Below, piece after piece: positions 34,296 to 43,751 of a stretch of DNA of 48,853 nt. Source of the DNA: Gammaproteobacteria bacterium (GTDB lineage: Bacteria > Pseudomonadota > Gammaproteobacteria > SZUA-229); NCBI GenBank assembly GCA_029287435.1, contig JARFRD010000118.1:1-48853 (forward strand). The letters run 5' to 3'. The notes beneath the pieces were generated by a model. That model worked only from the letters and a program-made list of their open reading frames with translations. It had not been told where the DNA came from and did no database searches. Position 1 is the first letter of the stretch, and every line of letters starts with the position of its first letter. The position numbers and the translations under genes are program-made.

Positions 34296-35378
34296 TCAGT
34301 TTGCGTAACTGCTTTGAATCGCAGTTATGAGTTGTTCCGGGGTGTAATCATCGGTGATAACAGCATGCCCTACAGCCTTTAGTAGAACCAGGCGGAGAAC
34401 GCCGTCCATGACTTTCTTATCGACCGACATCAGGTCGATGAACTGCTCAATACTCAGATCATTCGGAGCGTGAATCGGCAGATTGGCCTGTGCAATCAGG
34501 CTTGTGGTGCGTTTAACTGCTTCTGTATTGATCCATCCAAGTTGCTGCGACATAATTGCTGCCATGCACATGCCGGTTGCGACGGCCTCACCATGTAGCC
34601 ATTGTCCGTAGCCAAGACCGGCTTCTATAGCGTGGCCAAATGTATGACCCAGGTTAAGCAGGGCGCGTTGACCACTTTCTTTTTCGTCGGCTGCGACCAC
34701 TTCTGCCTTGTTACGGCAGGAAACTTCGATGGCGTGTTCCAGTGCCTGAGTATCGCGTTGCAACAACTTGTCCATATTTTGTTCCAGCCACTCAAAGAAA
34801 GGCAGATCCCTGATAAGACCATATTTGATGACTTCTGCGATTCCGGCACTGAGCTCCCTGTCAGGTAAGGTATTCAGGGTAGCTGTGTCAGCAATAACAG
34901 CTTTTGGCTGATAAAAAGCGCCAATCATGTTTTTGCCAAGAGGGTGATTAACTGCTGTTTTACCACCTACCGATGAATCAACCTGTGACAGCAATGTGGT
35001 CGGGATTTGCACCAGGTGCACACCGCGCTGATAACTCGCAGCAGCGAAACCGGCCATGTCACCTATCACACCGCCGCCGAGTGCAATTATTGTTGTGTTT
35101 CGATCCAGTTTCCTGCCGAGCAGAACGTCATAGATGGTGTTCAGCGTTTCAAGATTCTTGAATTCTTCGCCATCAGGCAAGATGCAGGTTTCAGTGTGCT
35201 TGTCTTCAAGCATGGCGAGTATTTGTTCAAGGTACAGCGGAGCGACTGTCTCGTTGCTGACGATCAGAACATTGCTGCCAGGCACGTGCTGCTGCAGAAG
35301 TTTTTTGTCACCCAGCAGGTTGTCACCGATATATATCGGGTAGCTGCGCTCGCCGAGGTCTACGTTAAGAGTAATCAT
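34296..35378 (-). CDS. aroB: 3-dehydroquinate synthase
   Basis: AroB converts DAHP to 3-dehydroquinate in the shikimate pathway, using NAD and a divalent metal. The 360-residue protein shows the NAD/substrate segments [11 protein letters not shown] (about 69-79), [21 protein letters not shown] (about 99-119), [24 protein letters not shown] (about 127-150), and the metal ligands in the region [21 protein letters not shown] (about 242-254) and [11 protein letters not shown]. Length is normal. It follows aroK by 38 bases, the usual order. Secure. Confidence 0.98.
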   Translation of the reverse strand: MITLNVDLGERSYPIYIGDNLLGDKKLLQQHVPGSNVLIVSNETVAPLYLEQILAMLEDKHTETCILPDGEEFKNLETLNTIYDVLLGRKLDRNTTIIALGGGVIGDMAGFAAASYQRGVHLVQIPTTLLSQVDSSVGGKTAVNHPLGKNMIGAFYQPKAVIADTATLNTLPDRELSAGIAEVIKYGLIRDLPFFEWLEQNMDKLLQRDTQALEHAIEVSCRNKAEVVAADEKESGQRALLNLGHTFGHAIEAGLGYGQWLHGEAVATGMCMAAIMSQQLGWINTEAVKRTTSLIAQANLPIHAPNDLSIEQFIDLMSVDKKVMDGVLRLVLLKAVGHAVITDDYTPEQLITAIQSSYAN

Positions 35379-35416
35379 GTGTGTCAGGATCAGTTACTAA
35401 CGAAATTTTTTACGTA

Positions 35417-35944
35417 CTAGCCAGTTGAGGTGTCGAGATGTCCCATAATAGCCTTAATTACACCACGTATCGAGGTGTGGCCGGTATCGATGACAAAATC
35501 GGCTGTTTGTCGGTATAGAGGATCACGCTCTTCCATCAGGCGTTTCAAGATGACTTCGGGAGGCTCTTCACCATGGAGCAGGGGGCGATTTTTGTCCTTG
35601 CGGGTTCGTTCCAGCAGATTGTCGAGACTGCTAAACAGATAAAAAGTAGTACCGCGTTCAATCAGGTGCTGGCGGTTTTCCTTGCGTAATACGGCGCCGC
35701 CGCCCGTAGCAAGAACAATATTATCCTTGCCAGTAAGTTCATCGATGACAGCCTGTTCACGTTTTCGAAATCCTTCTTCACCTTCAAGATCAAAAATGAG
35801 GGGGATATCTGCGCCGGTCTGTTCTTCGATTACGCGGTCGCTGTCATAGAAGGATTTTTTCAATTCTTTTGACAGCTGGCGACCAATAGTGGTTTTGCCA
35901 GCACCCATGGGGCCGATCAGAAAAATGTTACCAGACGTGCTCAT
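35417..35944 (-). CDS. aroK: Shikimate kinase I
   Basis: AroK phosphorylates shikimate at the 3-hydroxyl with ATP. The 175-residue protein has Walker A GPMGAGKTTIG (12-22), the shikimate-binding DSDRVIEEQTG (about 34-44), the GFRKREQAVI motif (about 58-67), LATGGGAVLR (about 77-86), and the lid with RTRKDKNRPLL (about 113-123). Normal length. It is the first gene of aroK-aroB-dgt-dnaG. In Pseudomonas aroK directly follows pilQ and may be read from the pil promoter. Here a strong terminator at 36021-36048 separates them, so it should have its own promoter, in the 130-base gap. Confidence 0.97.
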   Translation of the reverse strand: MSTSGNIFLIGPMGAGKTTIGRQLSKELKKSFYDSDRVIEEQTGADIPLIFDLEGEEGFRKREQAVIDELTGKDNIVLATGGGAVLRKENRQHLIERGTTFYLFSSLDNLLERTRKDKNRPLLHGEEPPEVILKRLMEERDPLYRQTADFVIDTGHTSIRGVIKAIMGHLDTSTG

Positions 35945-36020
35945 ATGCTGTGAATTCTACACTGCACCCGGACACTGTAACAGGGATGCGATAACAGGCA
36001 GGGCTTATCAGGTCCGGGCA

Positions 36021-36048
36021 AATAAAAAGGGCCGCATTTCTGCGGCCC
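36021..36048 (-). terminator. Intrinsic terminator after pilQ
   Basis: On the minus strand GGGCCGCA, a GAAA tetraloop and TGCGGCCC form a perfect eight-base stem, followed at once by TTTTTATTT. It lies 27 bases beyond the pilQ stop and ends the pilMNOPQ operon before aroK. Confidence 0.92.
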
Positions 36049-36074
36049 CCCGGGATGTTGTGACGCCTGTCGTA

Positions 36075-38237
36075 TTACAGTGACAAGGTGTCTTTCAGAA
36101 TCTTAGGTGTTACGAATATCAACAGCTCGGCTTTTTCATCACTCTTCAGTGTGTGCTTGAAGAGGTATCCGATTAGTGGAATGTCACCCAGGAAGGGCAC
36201 CTTGTCGACTTCGTCACGAGTGATCTGCTCGTAGATACCGCCCAGTACAATGGTGTCACCATTGTTCACCAGTACCTGGGTATCAACCTCACGTGTATCG
36301 ATACTCGGGATACCAGCGAAAACTTCGCCTACGGTGTCCTGGTTAACAGCCAGATCCATGATGATACGGTCATCCGGTGTGATCTGTGGTGTTACCACGA
36401 TACTGAGTACGGCCTTCTTGAACTCAACCTGGGTAGCACCACTTGAGGTAGCAGACAGGTAAGGAATCTCTACACCCTGTTCGATGAAAGCTTCATGCCT
36501 GTCAGCGGTGACCACGCGTGGGCTGGAGATGTTTTCAACTTCATTTTCAGCCTGCGCTGCTGACAGTTCCAGATCGATCAGTGAGCTACCACTCAAGATA
36601 GAGAAAGCAAGGCTACCTGCTTGTACGCCTGTGTTTGGCAGATTCACGTTGAAGCGGTCAGTTGTACCAAAGGGGATACCGGAAAGACCGTTACCGCCAT
36701 TATTGATCACATCATCGATCATGCTGTCTGTCGCAGCAATGCTACCTGACGTGTTGCCAGCACCGGCTACACCGTCAATTGATGTTGTCTTGGTGAAACC
36801 AAAGCGGCTGCCCAGTTCACGTGTAAACTGGTCTCCTGCGATAACGATTCGTGATGAGATCATTACCTGGCGTACCGGGATATCCAGTTCCTTCAGAATC
36901 TTCCTGATTTCAGAGATTACTTCTTCGGTATCTTTAACAATCAGTGTATTGGTGCGCTCATCGATGATGATGCTGCCGCGTGGTGACAGCAGGCTACCGC
37001 TTGCGCCGCCTTCTTCGTCACCGCCGCCTGCTTCAAACAGTGGCTGTAGTTCAGTTACCTTGGCAAAGTTAACCGTGAAAAAGGCTGAACGGATTGGTGC
37101 CAGTTCGGTAATTGCCTGGGCAGCTTCGAGGTCAATTTTTTCCTGAGCCGCTATTTCTTCACTCGGTGCTATCAGCATAACGTTGCCTGATTCACGCTTT
37201 GACAGACCCTTGGACTTGAGGATGATATCCAGAGCCTGATCCCATGGAACATTCTGTAGTCGCAACGTCAGGTTGCCATCAACCGAGTCACTAACCACAA
37301 CGTTGAGGCTGGTGAAGTCTGCGATCAGCTGTAATACAGCACGTACAGGAATATCCTGGAAATTAAGTGACAGACGGTCGCCGGTGTAGCCGAACTTGTC
37401 TTTAACTTTCTCATCAAGCTCTTTCTTGCTAATAGGCTTGAGTTCGATAGTGAAGATGTTGTTAGCCTGGTACGAGACATGCTCGAAATCACGACTGACT
37501 GGTTCGATTTCAATGCGGACATTGCCATCCTGAACATAACTGCTAACTGTTTTGACAGGTGTTGCAAAGTCCAGAACGTCGAGTGTCTGGCGCAGTTCAT
37601 CCGGCAGGCTGGAGCCGAGGAACTTGACCACAACCTTGCCAAACTCTTCATTGATATCCATCGGGATATTACTTTCAGTCAGAGTAACAACGATGCGACC
37701 TTCACCATTCTCACCACGGCGGAAGTCTATATTGTCTACACCCTTGGCGCGGTCAGAGAATCGCGCACCACCGGCTGCAGCTGCTGTGCTCGAAGTGTCA
37801 GCGAAGCCGCTTCCTGTGCCTTCGCTATCAAGTGTGATCAGTACATTGCTGCCCTCCATGTTGACTGAGTAGGGCACAACCTCGGTCATATTCAGGATGA
37901 CGCGAGTTTTGTCTTTTGCTGTAATCGCGGTAATCGATTGCGCAACACCAATGCCGATGGGCTGGGAACGTTTTGGCAGTTTGCTGCTGGTGTTTGCGAA
38001 ATCAAAAGCAATACGAGCAGGGTTATCGATCGTAAAGCTTAATGGCTGCGCCGACGGTTCAGACATGCCAAGTACAATCTGCAGGCGATTACCCGGCAGC
38101 GTCGAGTATGTTACTGACTCGAGTGTATTAGCGGCATAACTGATGCTTGCAGATGTCAATGCTGTAAATAGCAATAACAACTTTAGCAGGCTTGCGCTTA
38201 TTATTTTTCTTGTAAACCCTGCAACTAACGTTTTCAT
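36075..38237 (-). CDS. pilQ: Type IV pilus secretin PilQ
   Basis: PilQ is the outer-membrane secretin through which the pilus passes. The 720-residue protein has a signal peptide (about 1-36, ending ISYAA), two AMIN domains that bind peptidoglycan (about 38-135 and 165-270), an STN/N0 domain starting near SLNFQDIPVRAVLQLIADF (about 293-360), an N1 domain with TNTLIVKDTEEVISEIRKIL, and the secretin channel from about 470 with VEIPYLSATSSGATQVEFK and the C-terminal VPFLGDIPLIGYLFKH. Length matches Pseudomonas PilQ (714). Starts after a GGAG ribosome binding site. PilP precedes with a 14-base gap. Secure. Confidence 0.98.
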   Translation of the reverse strand: MKTLVAGFTRKIISASLLKLLLLFTALTSASISYAANTLESVTYSTLPGNRLQIVLGMSEPSAQPLSFTIDNPARIAFDFANTSSKLPKRSQPIGIGVAQSITAITAKDKTRVILNMTEVVPYSVNMEGSNVLITLDSEGTGSGFADTSSTAAAAGGARFSDRAKGVDNIDFRRGENGEGRIVVTLTESNIPMDINEEFGKVVVKFLGSSLPDELRQTLDVLDFATPVKTVSSYVQDGNVRIEIEPVSRDFEHVSYQANNIFTIELKPISKKELDEKVKDKFGYTGDRLSLNFQDIPVRAVLQLIADFTSLNVVVSDSVDGNLTLRLQNVPWDQALDIILKSKGLSKRESGNVMLIAPSEEIAAQEKIDLEAAQAITELAPIRSAFFTVNFAKVTELQPLFEAGGGDEEGGASGSLLSPRGSIIIDERTNTLIVKDTEEVISEIRKILKELDIPVRQVMISSRIVIAGDQFTRELGSRFGFTKTTSIDGVAGAGNTSGSIAATDSMIDDVINNGGNGLSGIPFGTTDRFNVNLPNTGVQAGSLAFSILSGSSLIDLELSAAQAENEVENISSPRVVTADRHEAFIEQGVEIPYLSATSSGATQVEFKKAVLSIVVTPQITPDDRIIMDLAVNQDTVGEVFAGIPSIDTREVDTQVLVNNGDTIVLGGIYEQITRDEVDKVPFLGDIPLIGYLFKHTLKSDEKAELLIFVTPKILKDTLSL

Positions 38238-38251
38238 ATCATGCTCCGCCT

Positions 38252-38788
38252 TTACTGTTCTCCAATTGCAATGGAGGCGTCACGTTCAATGTAACCGCCT
38301 ACACCATCGGGAATAATTTCTACTAAAAATATTTCGCTTTCTGAGATGCTTGTTACATGACCTTCATTCTGGCCCATGTAGTTTCCAATCCTTACGCGGT
38401 GAACCACTTGCTTGGGATCCTCGATCAATCCCCACAAGTTATCTCCCTGTTCCAGTACGCCCACCATGCGCAGCGTATCCAGAGGAAATGCTTCCAGCGG
38501 CTGTCTAGGTCTTGTAGTGTCGGGTGAGAGAAGGTTCTTGTCGCTTTCTTCTTCATCTTCTTCCCGGGTAGCAACGAAGGGGTCGCGTAACTCAGCTGCG
38601 CTGTATGCAAAGCTTTCATAAGGCTTGAATTGAGGTAATGGCTGAACACTGCCAACAGTGGCAGATTTTGCCTGCTCAATATAAGCATACAGGTCGTCTG
38701 TGCTCTCAGCACAGCCTGATATTGCGATAGCTGTGATTGATGTCAAAAAGAGTGCTTTATAGCTTATTATATTCTTTTTCATCATCAT
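38252..38788 (-). CDS. pilP: Type IV pilus lipoprotein PilP
   Basis: PilP is an inner-membrane lipoprotein that bridges PilN/PilO and the secretin PilQ. The 178-residue protein has a lipoprotein signal with lipobox ISGC (Cys about residue 26), a flexible segment rich in Pro and charged residues (about 45-95) with ELRDPFVA, then a beta-sandwich domain with LRMVGVLEQGDNLWGLIEDPKQVVHRVRIGNYMGQNEGHVTSI (about 105-148). The start is one of three adjacent Mets. It overlaps the pilO end by four bases, so it is translationally coupled. Secure. Confidence 0.95.
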   Translation of the reverse strand: MMMKKNIISYKALFLTSITAIAISGCAESTDDLYAYIEQAKSATVGSVQPLPQFKPYESFAYSAAELRDPFVATREEDEEESDKNLLSPDTTRPRQPLEAFPLDTLRMVGVLEQGDNLWGLIEDPKQVVHRVRIGNYMGQNEGHVTSISESEIFLVEIIPDGVGGYIERDASIAIGEQ

Positions 38789-39402
38789 TCTACCTCTTCC
38801 AGCTCTGATTCATCCAGATACTGATAGGTAACAGCAGTCAGTTCCATGGTGAGCTTTACACCTTCATCTTTTTCCGGCTGAATTTCGATATCACGCAGCG
38901 TTACGATACGTGGCAGGGCGGCAACGCCACTGACGAACTGTGCGAACTCATGGTAGCGCCCGATAACTTTCAGTTCAATCGGGTATTCGGCATAAAAGTC
39001 TTTTGGTTCAAGACCTTTCGGTTTGAAACGCTGGATTTCGAGGCCACTGGAGATGCCAGTCTGCGAAATATCGGTCAGCAGCGTTTCGATTTCGGTTTTG
39101 TTAGGCAACTGCCTGAGCAAAGCGCCGAATGACTGTTTCATTTCATCCAGCTGCTGTTTGTAAGCATCCAGGTTAGCGGCCTTGGCCTGTTTTTCGTCGA
39201 AAACTTTTTTCAGTTCAGTTTCCTGGCGCTCAACCTTGTCCAGTTGTTTTAGTTGTGATGTCGTATCAATGAAGTAGCCTGCAGCTGCTACCAGTACACA
39301 GATCAGGATGACCAGAATTATCCTGACAACAAGCGGGGCAGAGCCAACATCCTTAAGGTCATTGATATCTATTTCATTCAGATTGATTTCAGAGAGTGCC
39401 AT
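38785..39402 (-). CDS. pilO: Type IV pilus alignment protein PilO
   Basis: PilO is a bitopic inner-membrane protein that forms a heterodimer with PilN in the alignment subcomplex. The 205-residue protein has one membrane segment (about 25-47), a coiled-coil of about 45 residues (about 50-95) and a ferredoxin-like C-terminal domain with TGISSGLEIQRFKPKG (about 115-130) and YPIELKVIGRYHEFAQFVSGVAALPRIVTLRDI (about 140-172), the clearest family segment. It is coupled to pilN by a TAATG overlap and to pilP by a four-base overlap. Secure. Confidence 0.96.
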   Translation of the reverse strand: MALSEINLNEIDINDLKDVGSAPLVVRIILVILICVLVAAAGYFIDTTSQLKQLDKVERQETELKKVFDEKQAKAANLDAYKQQLDEMKQSFGALLRQLPNKTEIETLLTDISQTGISSGLEIQRFKPKGLEPKDFYAEYPIELKVIGRYHEFAQFVSGVAALPRIVTLRDIEIQPEKDEGVKLTMELTAVTYQYLDESELEEVE

Positions 39403-39965
39403 TAGCCTTCCTCTCCTTCTTCAGTTTTGGGTGAAGACTGTGATGTCGTGAGAACAAAGTCACTGCTGCGTATAGTTTCTTTCTTGCTTTCTATAACAGT
39501 CAGTTTAGGTGTAGCCATCCAGTCAGATGAATCGATATTGCGCATATACGCAGACACACGACCGTTGGATTCAGCGACACCGTTAATCGTGATTTTATTA
39601 CTTACCTGCTTGATACCCGTCAGATAAATACCTTCAGGTACGGTACGTACGATTTCATCAAACAGGCGTACGATCTGCGGTCGTTTCTGCTGTAGTGACT
39701 GGATGATGTCCATACGTGAGAGCAGCTTGGCTTTGGTTTCTTCAAGGCCTTCAATTTCCTTGAGTGCAATATCGAGCTGTGTGATTTCGTTCTCAAGAAT
39801 TGTGTTGCGCTTTTTCTGGTGACTGATCTGACCAGCAATAGTGACGTGAACAAGTCCGATAACTGCCAGCGTCAGGATCACGGAGAATGCCGTCATAGAT
39901 GCAAATTGCCGCGTTTTCTCTTTTCGCAGCTCTTCGCGCCAGGGTAACAGGTTAATATTGGCCAT
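39402..39965 (-). CDS. pilN: Type IV pilus alignment protein PilN
   Basis: PilN anchors the cytoplasmic PilM to the membrane and pairs with PilO in the periplasm. The 187-residue protein begins with the PilM-binding motif INLLPWREELRK (residues 4-15), followed by a membrane helix (about 22-44), a coiled-coil with repeated Glu/Lys/Leu (about 50-85) and a small periplasmic domain with VPEGIYLTGIKQVSNKITINGVAESNGRVSAYMRNI (about 108-144). Coupled to both neighbours by TAATG overlaps. Secure. Confidence 0.97.
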   Translation of the reverse strand: MANINLLPWREELRKEKTRQFASMTAFSVILTLAVIGLVHVTIAGQISHQKKRNTILENEITQLDIALKEIEGLEETKAKLLSRMDIIQSLQQKRPQIVRLFDEIVRTVPEGIYLTGIKQVSNKITINGVAESNGRVSAYMRNIDSSDWMATPKLTVIESKKETIRSSDFVLTTSQSSPKTEEGEEG

Positions 39966-41026
39966 TAGTCAAAACTCCTCAACGCTAGACCACAGGCAAT
40001 CATTAACGATGGTGCATCCTTACTTAATGACTGTGGATTTACCTTCGATGAAAGCGACATATTGGCGAAAGGATTCGCAATAACTGTTTTTGTCCCAAGA
40101 TGAGACTCAATCAGTTCATCAATGCCTGGTATGGATGCACAGCCGCCGGCGAGTGCAATCAGGTCAACGGAATTATGCTGTCCGGCAGTGTAGAAGAACT
40201 GCAGGAAGCGACTAACCTGCTGTGCGATAGTTTCCTTAAAAGGCTCCAGCACTTCAGGGATATAGTTATCAGGGAGGCCGCCGCTCTTTTTCAGGCGCCC
40301 GGCTTCTTCATACGCGAGACCGTAGCGACGCATGATCTCTTCAGTCAGCTGCTTGCCGCCGAAGTTTTGCTCACGTGTATATATAAGGTTACCGTTCTGA
40401 ATAACATTCAGGCAGGTCATGGTTGCGCCGATATCAATTACAGCGATGATCTTGTCCTTGCCGCCATCTTCCAGATGCGCAGTCAGCAGCGGAGCAACAT
40501 TTTCTACGGTGTAGGCTTCAACATCGACAACCTTTGCCTTGAGGCCACCGATTTCCAGTGCATCGGAACGCGTTTCGATGTTTTCACTGCGTGAGGCAGC
40601 AAGCAGAACGTCGACAGCTTCCGGATTGTTCTCGGTAGGGCCGATAACTTCGAAATCCAGGTTAATTTCTTCGAGCGGATACGGGATATATTGATCGGCT
40701 TCCAGCTGGATCTGTTGTTCCAGCTCTTTTTCGCTCTGGTTGGCCGGCATGTTGATGATTTTCGTAATCACCGCCGATCCGGCAACCGCCACAGCGGCCA
40801 GCTTGGCTTTAGTGCCCGAACGCTTTACGGCTTTCTGGATGGTCTCGCCAATGGCTTCCACATCCTGGAAATTTTTCTCAACCACAGCATTATCCGGCAG
40901 TGGTTCCACGGCCAGGCTTTGAACTCTGTAGTTATCCCCGTCTTTTGCCAGTTCAAGCAGTTTTACCGATGTAGAACTGATATCTAGCCCCAGAATAACG
41001 GGTTTCTTGCGACTCAGCAGAGACAC
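39965..41026 (-). CDS. pilM: Type IV pilus assembly protein PilM
   Basis: PilM is a cytoplasmic actin-like (FtsA-like) ATP-binding protein at the base of the pilus machine, linking PilN to the motor ATPases. The 353-residue protein has ILGLDISSTSVKLLEL (about 12-27), SEKELEQQIQLEADQYIPYPLEEINLDF (about 97-124), AVIDIGATMTCLNVIQNG (about 195-212), GGKQLTEEIMRRYG and LAGGCASIPGIDELIESHLGTKT (about 293-315), all actin-fold phosphate and adenosine motifs. It is the first gene of the pilMNOPQ operon, divergent from ponA with a 184-base gap. Secure. Confidence 0.97.
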   Translation of the reverse strand: MSLLSRKKPVILGLDISSTSVKLLELAKDGDNYRVQSLAVEPLPDNAVVEKNFQDVEAIGETIQKAVKRSGTKAKLAAVAVAGSAVITKIINMPANQSEKELEQQIQLEADQYIPYPLEEINLDFEVIGPTENNPEAVDVLLAASRSENIETRSDALEIGGLKAKVVDVEAYTVENVAPLLTAHLEDGGKDKIIAVIDIGATMTCLNVIQNGNLIYTREQNFGGKQLTEEIMRRYGLAYEEAGRLKKSGGLPDNYIPEVLEPFKETIAQQVSRFLQFFYTAGQHNSVDLIALAGGCASIPGIDELIESHLGTKTVIANPFANMSLSSKVNPQSLSKDAPSLMIACGLALRSFD

Positions 41027-41140
41027 GTCATCATCCCCTAATCCATTTATTTTAAGGTTGTTATTATTTTGTTGTAATTATTTGCATTAAATAATAGACG
41101 CAAGTATTGAAAAATACTAGTGAGCGCCAGTTAAATAATG

Positions 41141-41169
41141 TCGCCATTGTGGGCGTAAATGTCTATAAT
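41141..41169 (+). promoter_or_regulatory. Probable ponA promoter
   Basis: TCGCCA (41141-41146), a 17-base spacer and the perfect -10 TATAAT (41164-41169) precede ponA. The -35 matches four of six consensus bases. The region also must carry the divergent pilM promoter, which was not resolved. Confidence 0.5.
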
Positions 41170-41210
41170 TTCCAACCCACAATACTTGCAAGCCCTCTGG
41201 ATAGATAGTT

Positions 41211-43724
41211 GTGAACATTTTCATCAGATTGCTCAAAACCGGTGTCTTTTTTGCACTGATTCTCTTCACAGTTTCAGCTATCACATTAGCCGGGCTTTAT
41301 GTGTACCTGAGTCCGCAGTTACCGTCCATTGAAGGACTTAGTGATGTACGGTTACAGGTCCCACTCCGAATATATAGCAGTGATGGATCATTATTGGGTG
41401 AATTTGGAGAAAAAAGACGTAATCCGAAAACACTCGAAGAAATACCTGAGCGTGTAACGCAGGCCTTTCTTTCTGCGGAAGATGATCGTTTCTTCGATCA
41501 TCCCGGTGTTGATTACCAGGGTATTTTACGCGCACTGGTAAATCTTATCTCAACCGGTGAACGTGGCCAGGGTGGCAGTACCATTACCATGCAGCTGGCG
41601 AGAAACTTCTACCTTAGCAGTGAAAAGACCTATATTCGCAAGCTCAGTGAAATCTTTCTCGCACTTAAAATCGAGCGAGAATTGAGCAAGGAAAAAATTC
41701 TTGAGCTTTACCTGAATAAAATCTATCTCGGCAACCGCTCATATGGTGTTGCTGCAGCTGCACAGGTTTACTACGGTACTACGCTTGATGAACTGACCTT
41801 GCCACAAATTGCCATGATAGCCGGCTTGCCAAAAGCGCCTTCGCGTTACAACCCGATTGTCAATCCCGAACGAGCGGTTACCCGGCGCAACTACGTATTG
41901 TCGCGCATGCGCCAACTGGATTTCATTACTGAAGAAGAGTATGAAATTGCGAAAGAGACACCAGTCTCGGCTGTGCTTCATCGTGGCAATGTGCAGGTGA
42001 GTGCACATTATATAAATGAGATGGTGCGCAAGCAGATCGTCGAACAATTTGGCGACGAGGCTTACACGCGCGGACTTAGTGTTTATACGACGGTAAAAGA
42101 CCGTCTGCAGCAAGCGGCCAATGAAAGCATCTGGAATGGCCTCGTGGCCTATGATCGCAGGCATGGCTACCGTGGAGTGATACGTCATGTCCAGGTGTAT
42201 GATGATGAGCCAACGACAGAACTGTACCAGCAGCTGAAAGATGATCGTAATTACAGCAAGTTCAAACCTGCGATCGTACTATCCATCGACACGGCACAGG
42301 TAGCCGTGCCAAAACCGGTAGCGGCGGATGCAGAAAAAACTGACAGTGAAGCTGCCGTCGAAATGACGACTACCACGGTGCAGCAAGTGCGATTTGCACT
42401 TAAGGATGGCAGCGAGCACACGATGGGTTTCGAAGGCCTGAAATGGGCGAAACCTTATATCAGTGTAAACAGGATTGGTGACGCACCCGAGACTGTTGAG
42501 GATGTGGTCAAACCGGGTGATGTGATCTGGGTTGTAGAGAAAAAACCGGGTGAATGGGAACTGGGCCAGGTGCCGGAAGCACAGGCCGCTATTGTAGCCA
42601 TATCGCCTAATGATGGTGCTATCGAAGCCTTGACCGGTGGTTTTGACTTCCAGTACAGCAAGTTCAACCGTGCTGTGCAGGCAAAGCGACAGGCAGGCTC
42701 GGGCTTTAAACCGTATGTCTATTCAGCGGCACTGGCCAAATCCATGACTCCGGCCACGTTGATTAACGATGCGCCGGTCGTATTCGAGGATGATGCCCTT
42801 GAAGCCAGCTGGCGACCTGAAAATTACAGTGGCAGGTTCTTTGGGCCAACGCGCTTGCGTATGGCCCTGTACAAGTCGCGTAACCTGGTTTCCATTCGTA
42901 TTCTGAACAGCATCGGTATTCGCCATGCCACGCGTTATGCGAGCAAGTTCGGCTTCAATGAAAAAGAATTGCGTCGCGACCTGTCACTGGCGCTTGGTAG
43001 CGCCGAGGTTAGCCCATTGCAGCAGGCGCGTGGTTATGCTGTGTTTGCCAATGGCGGCTACCTGATAGAGCCTTATGTGATTGATCGTATCGAGGATGCT
43101 GACGGTACAGTGCTTTATGAAGCAGACCCGGTTGTGGCTTGCGTACGTTGTGTGCTCAACGACAGGCGCTGGAGCAAGCCATCAGTCTCGGGTGAAGAAA
43201 ATCCGCTGGCCAGGCTGCCAAAACAGGCTGAACAGACACTGGAACCGCGACTGGTCTACCAGATGGATTCGATCCTCAAGGATGTGATATTGCGCGGTAC
43301 GGGTGTGCGTGCAAAAGCCCTTGGCCGCAGTGATATCGCCGGGAAAACCGGTACCACCAATGACCAGCGTGATGCCTGGTTCAATGGTTACAATCCTGAC
43401 CTGGTCGCCATTACCTGGATTGGTTTTGATCAGTTGAAACCGCTCGGCAGTAAGGAAACCGGGTCCAGCGCAGCCTTACCGATCTGGATCGATTTTATGC
43501 GCACGGCATTGGCCGGCAAGCCCGAGAAGCAGATGCCACGTCCCAGGGGGCTGGTTACAGTGAAGATCAACGCACAAACCGGTGAGCTTGCTACAGACAA
43601 GGATGCGGAGACGGTATTCGAAATTTTCAGAAGCGAGAACGCGCCGGGCGTCAAAGAAACTGTAACCGAAACACCGATTACACCCGGCGACAATAGCACG
43701 CCTATCCCGGAACAGTTATTCTAG
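41211..43724 (+). CDS. ponA: Penicillin-binding protein 1A
   Basis: PBP1a is a bifunctional peptidoglycan glycosyltransferase and transpeptidase. The 837-residue protein starts with a GTG, has one N-terminal membrane anchor (about 8-34), a glycosyltransferase domain with catalytic Glu90 in LSAEDDRFFDHPGVDY and RGQGGSTITMQLARN, an OB-like region (about 310-430), and a transpeptidase with the SxxK motif at S497-K500 (SGFK), SRN (KSRNLVSIR) and KTGTT at 712-716. A small Pro-rich C-terminal tail follows. The divergent ponA-pilM arrangement is conserved in Gammaproteobacteria, fitting the need of pili to pass the peptidoglycan. Secure. Confidence 0.98.
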   Translation: MNIFIRLLKTGVFFALILFTVSAITLAGLYVYLSPQLPSIEGLSDVRLQVPLRIYSSDGSLLGEFGEKRRNPKTLEEIPERVTQAFLSAEDDRFFDHPGVDYQGILRALVNLISTGERGQGGSTITMQLARNFYLSSEKTYIRKLSEIFLALKIERELSKEKILELYLNKIYLGNRSYGVAAAAQVYYGTTLDELTLPQIAMIAGLPKAPSRYNPIVNPERAVTRRNYVLSRMRQLDFITEEEYEIAKETPVSAVLHRGNVQVSAHYINEMVRKQIVEQFGDEAYTRGLSVYTTVKDRLQQAANESIWNGLVAYDRRHGYRGVIRHVQVYDDEPTTELYQQLKDDRNYSKFKPAIVLSIDTAQVAVPKPVAADAEKTDSEAAVEMTTTTVQQVRFALKDGSEHTMGFEGLKWAKPYISVNRIGDAPETVEDVVKPGDVIWVVEKKPGEWELGQVPEAQAAIVAISPNDGAIEALTGGFDFQYSKFNRAVQAKRQAGSGFKPYVYSAALAKSMTPATLINDAPVVFEDDALEASWRPENYSGRFFGPTRLRMALYKSRNLVSIRILNSIGIRHATRYASKFGFNEKELRRDLSLALGSAEVSPLQQARGYAVFANGGYLIEPYVIDRIEDADGTVLYEADPVVACVRCVLNDRRWSKPSVSGEENPLARLPKQAEQTLEPRLVYQMDSILKDVILRGTGVRAKALGRSDIAGKTGTTNDQRDAWFNGYNPDLVAITWIGFDQLKPLGSKETGSSAALPIWIDFMRTALAGKPEKQMPRPRGLVTVKINAQTGELATDKDAETVFEIFRSENAPGVKETVTETPITPGDNSTPIPEQLF

Positions 43725-43751
43725 CTTTGATCTGTTTTACAGCGCGCAGGG

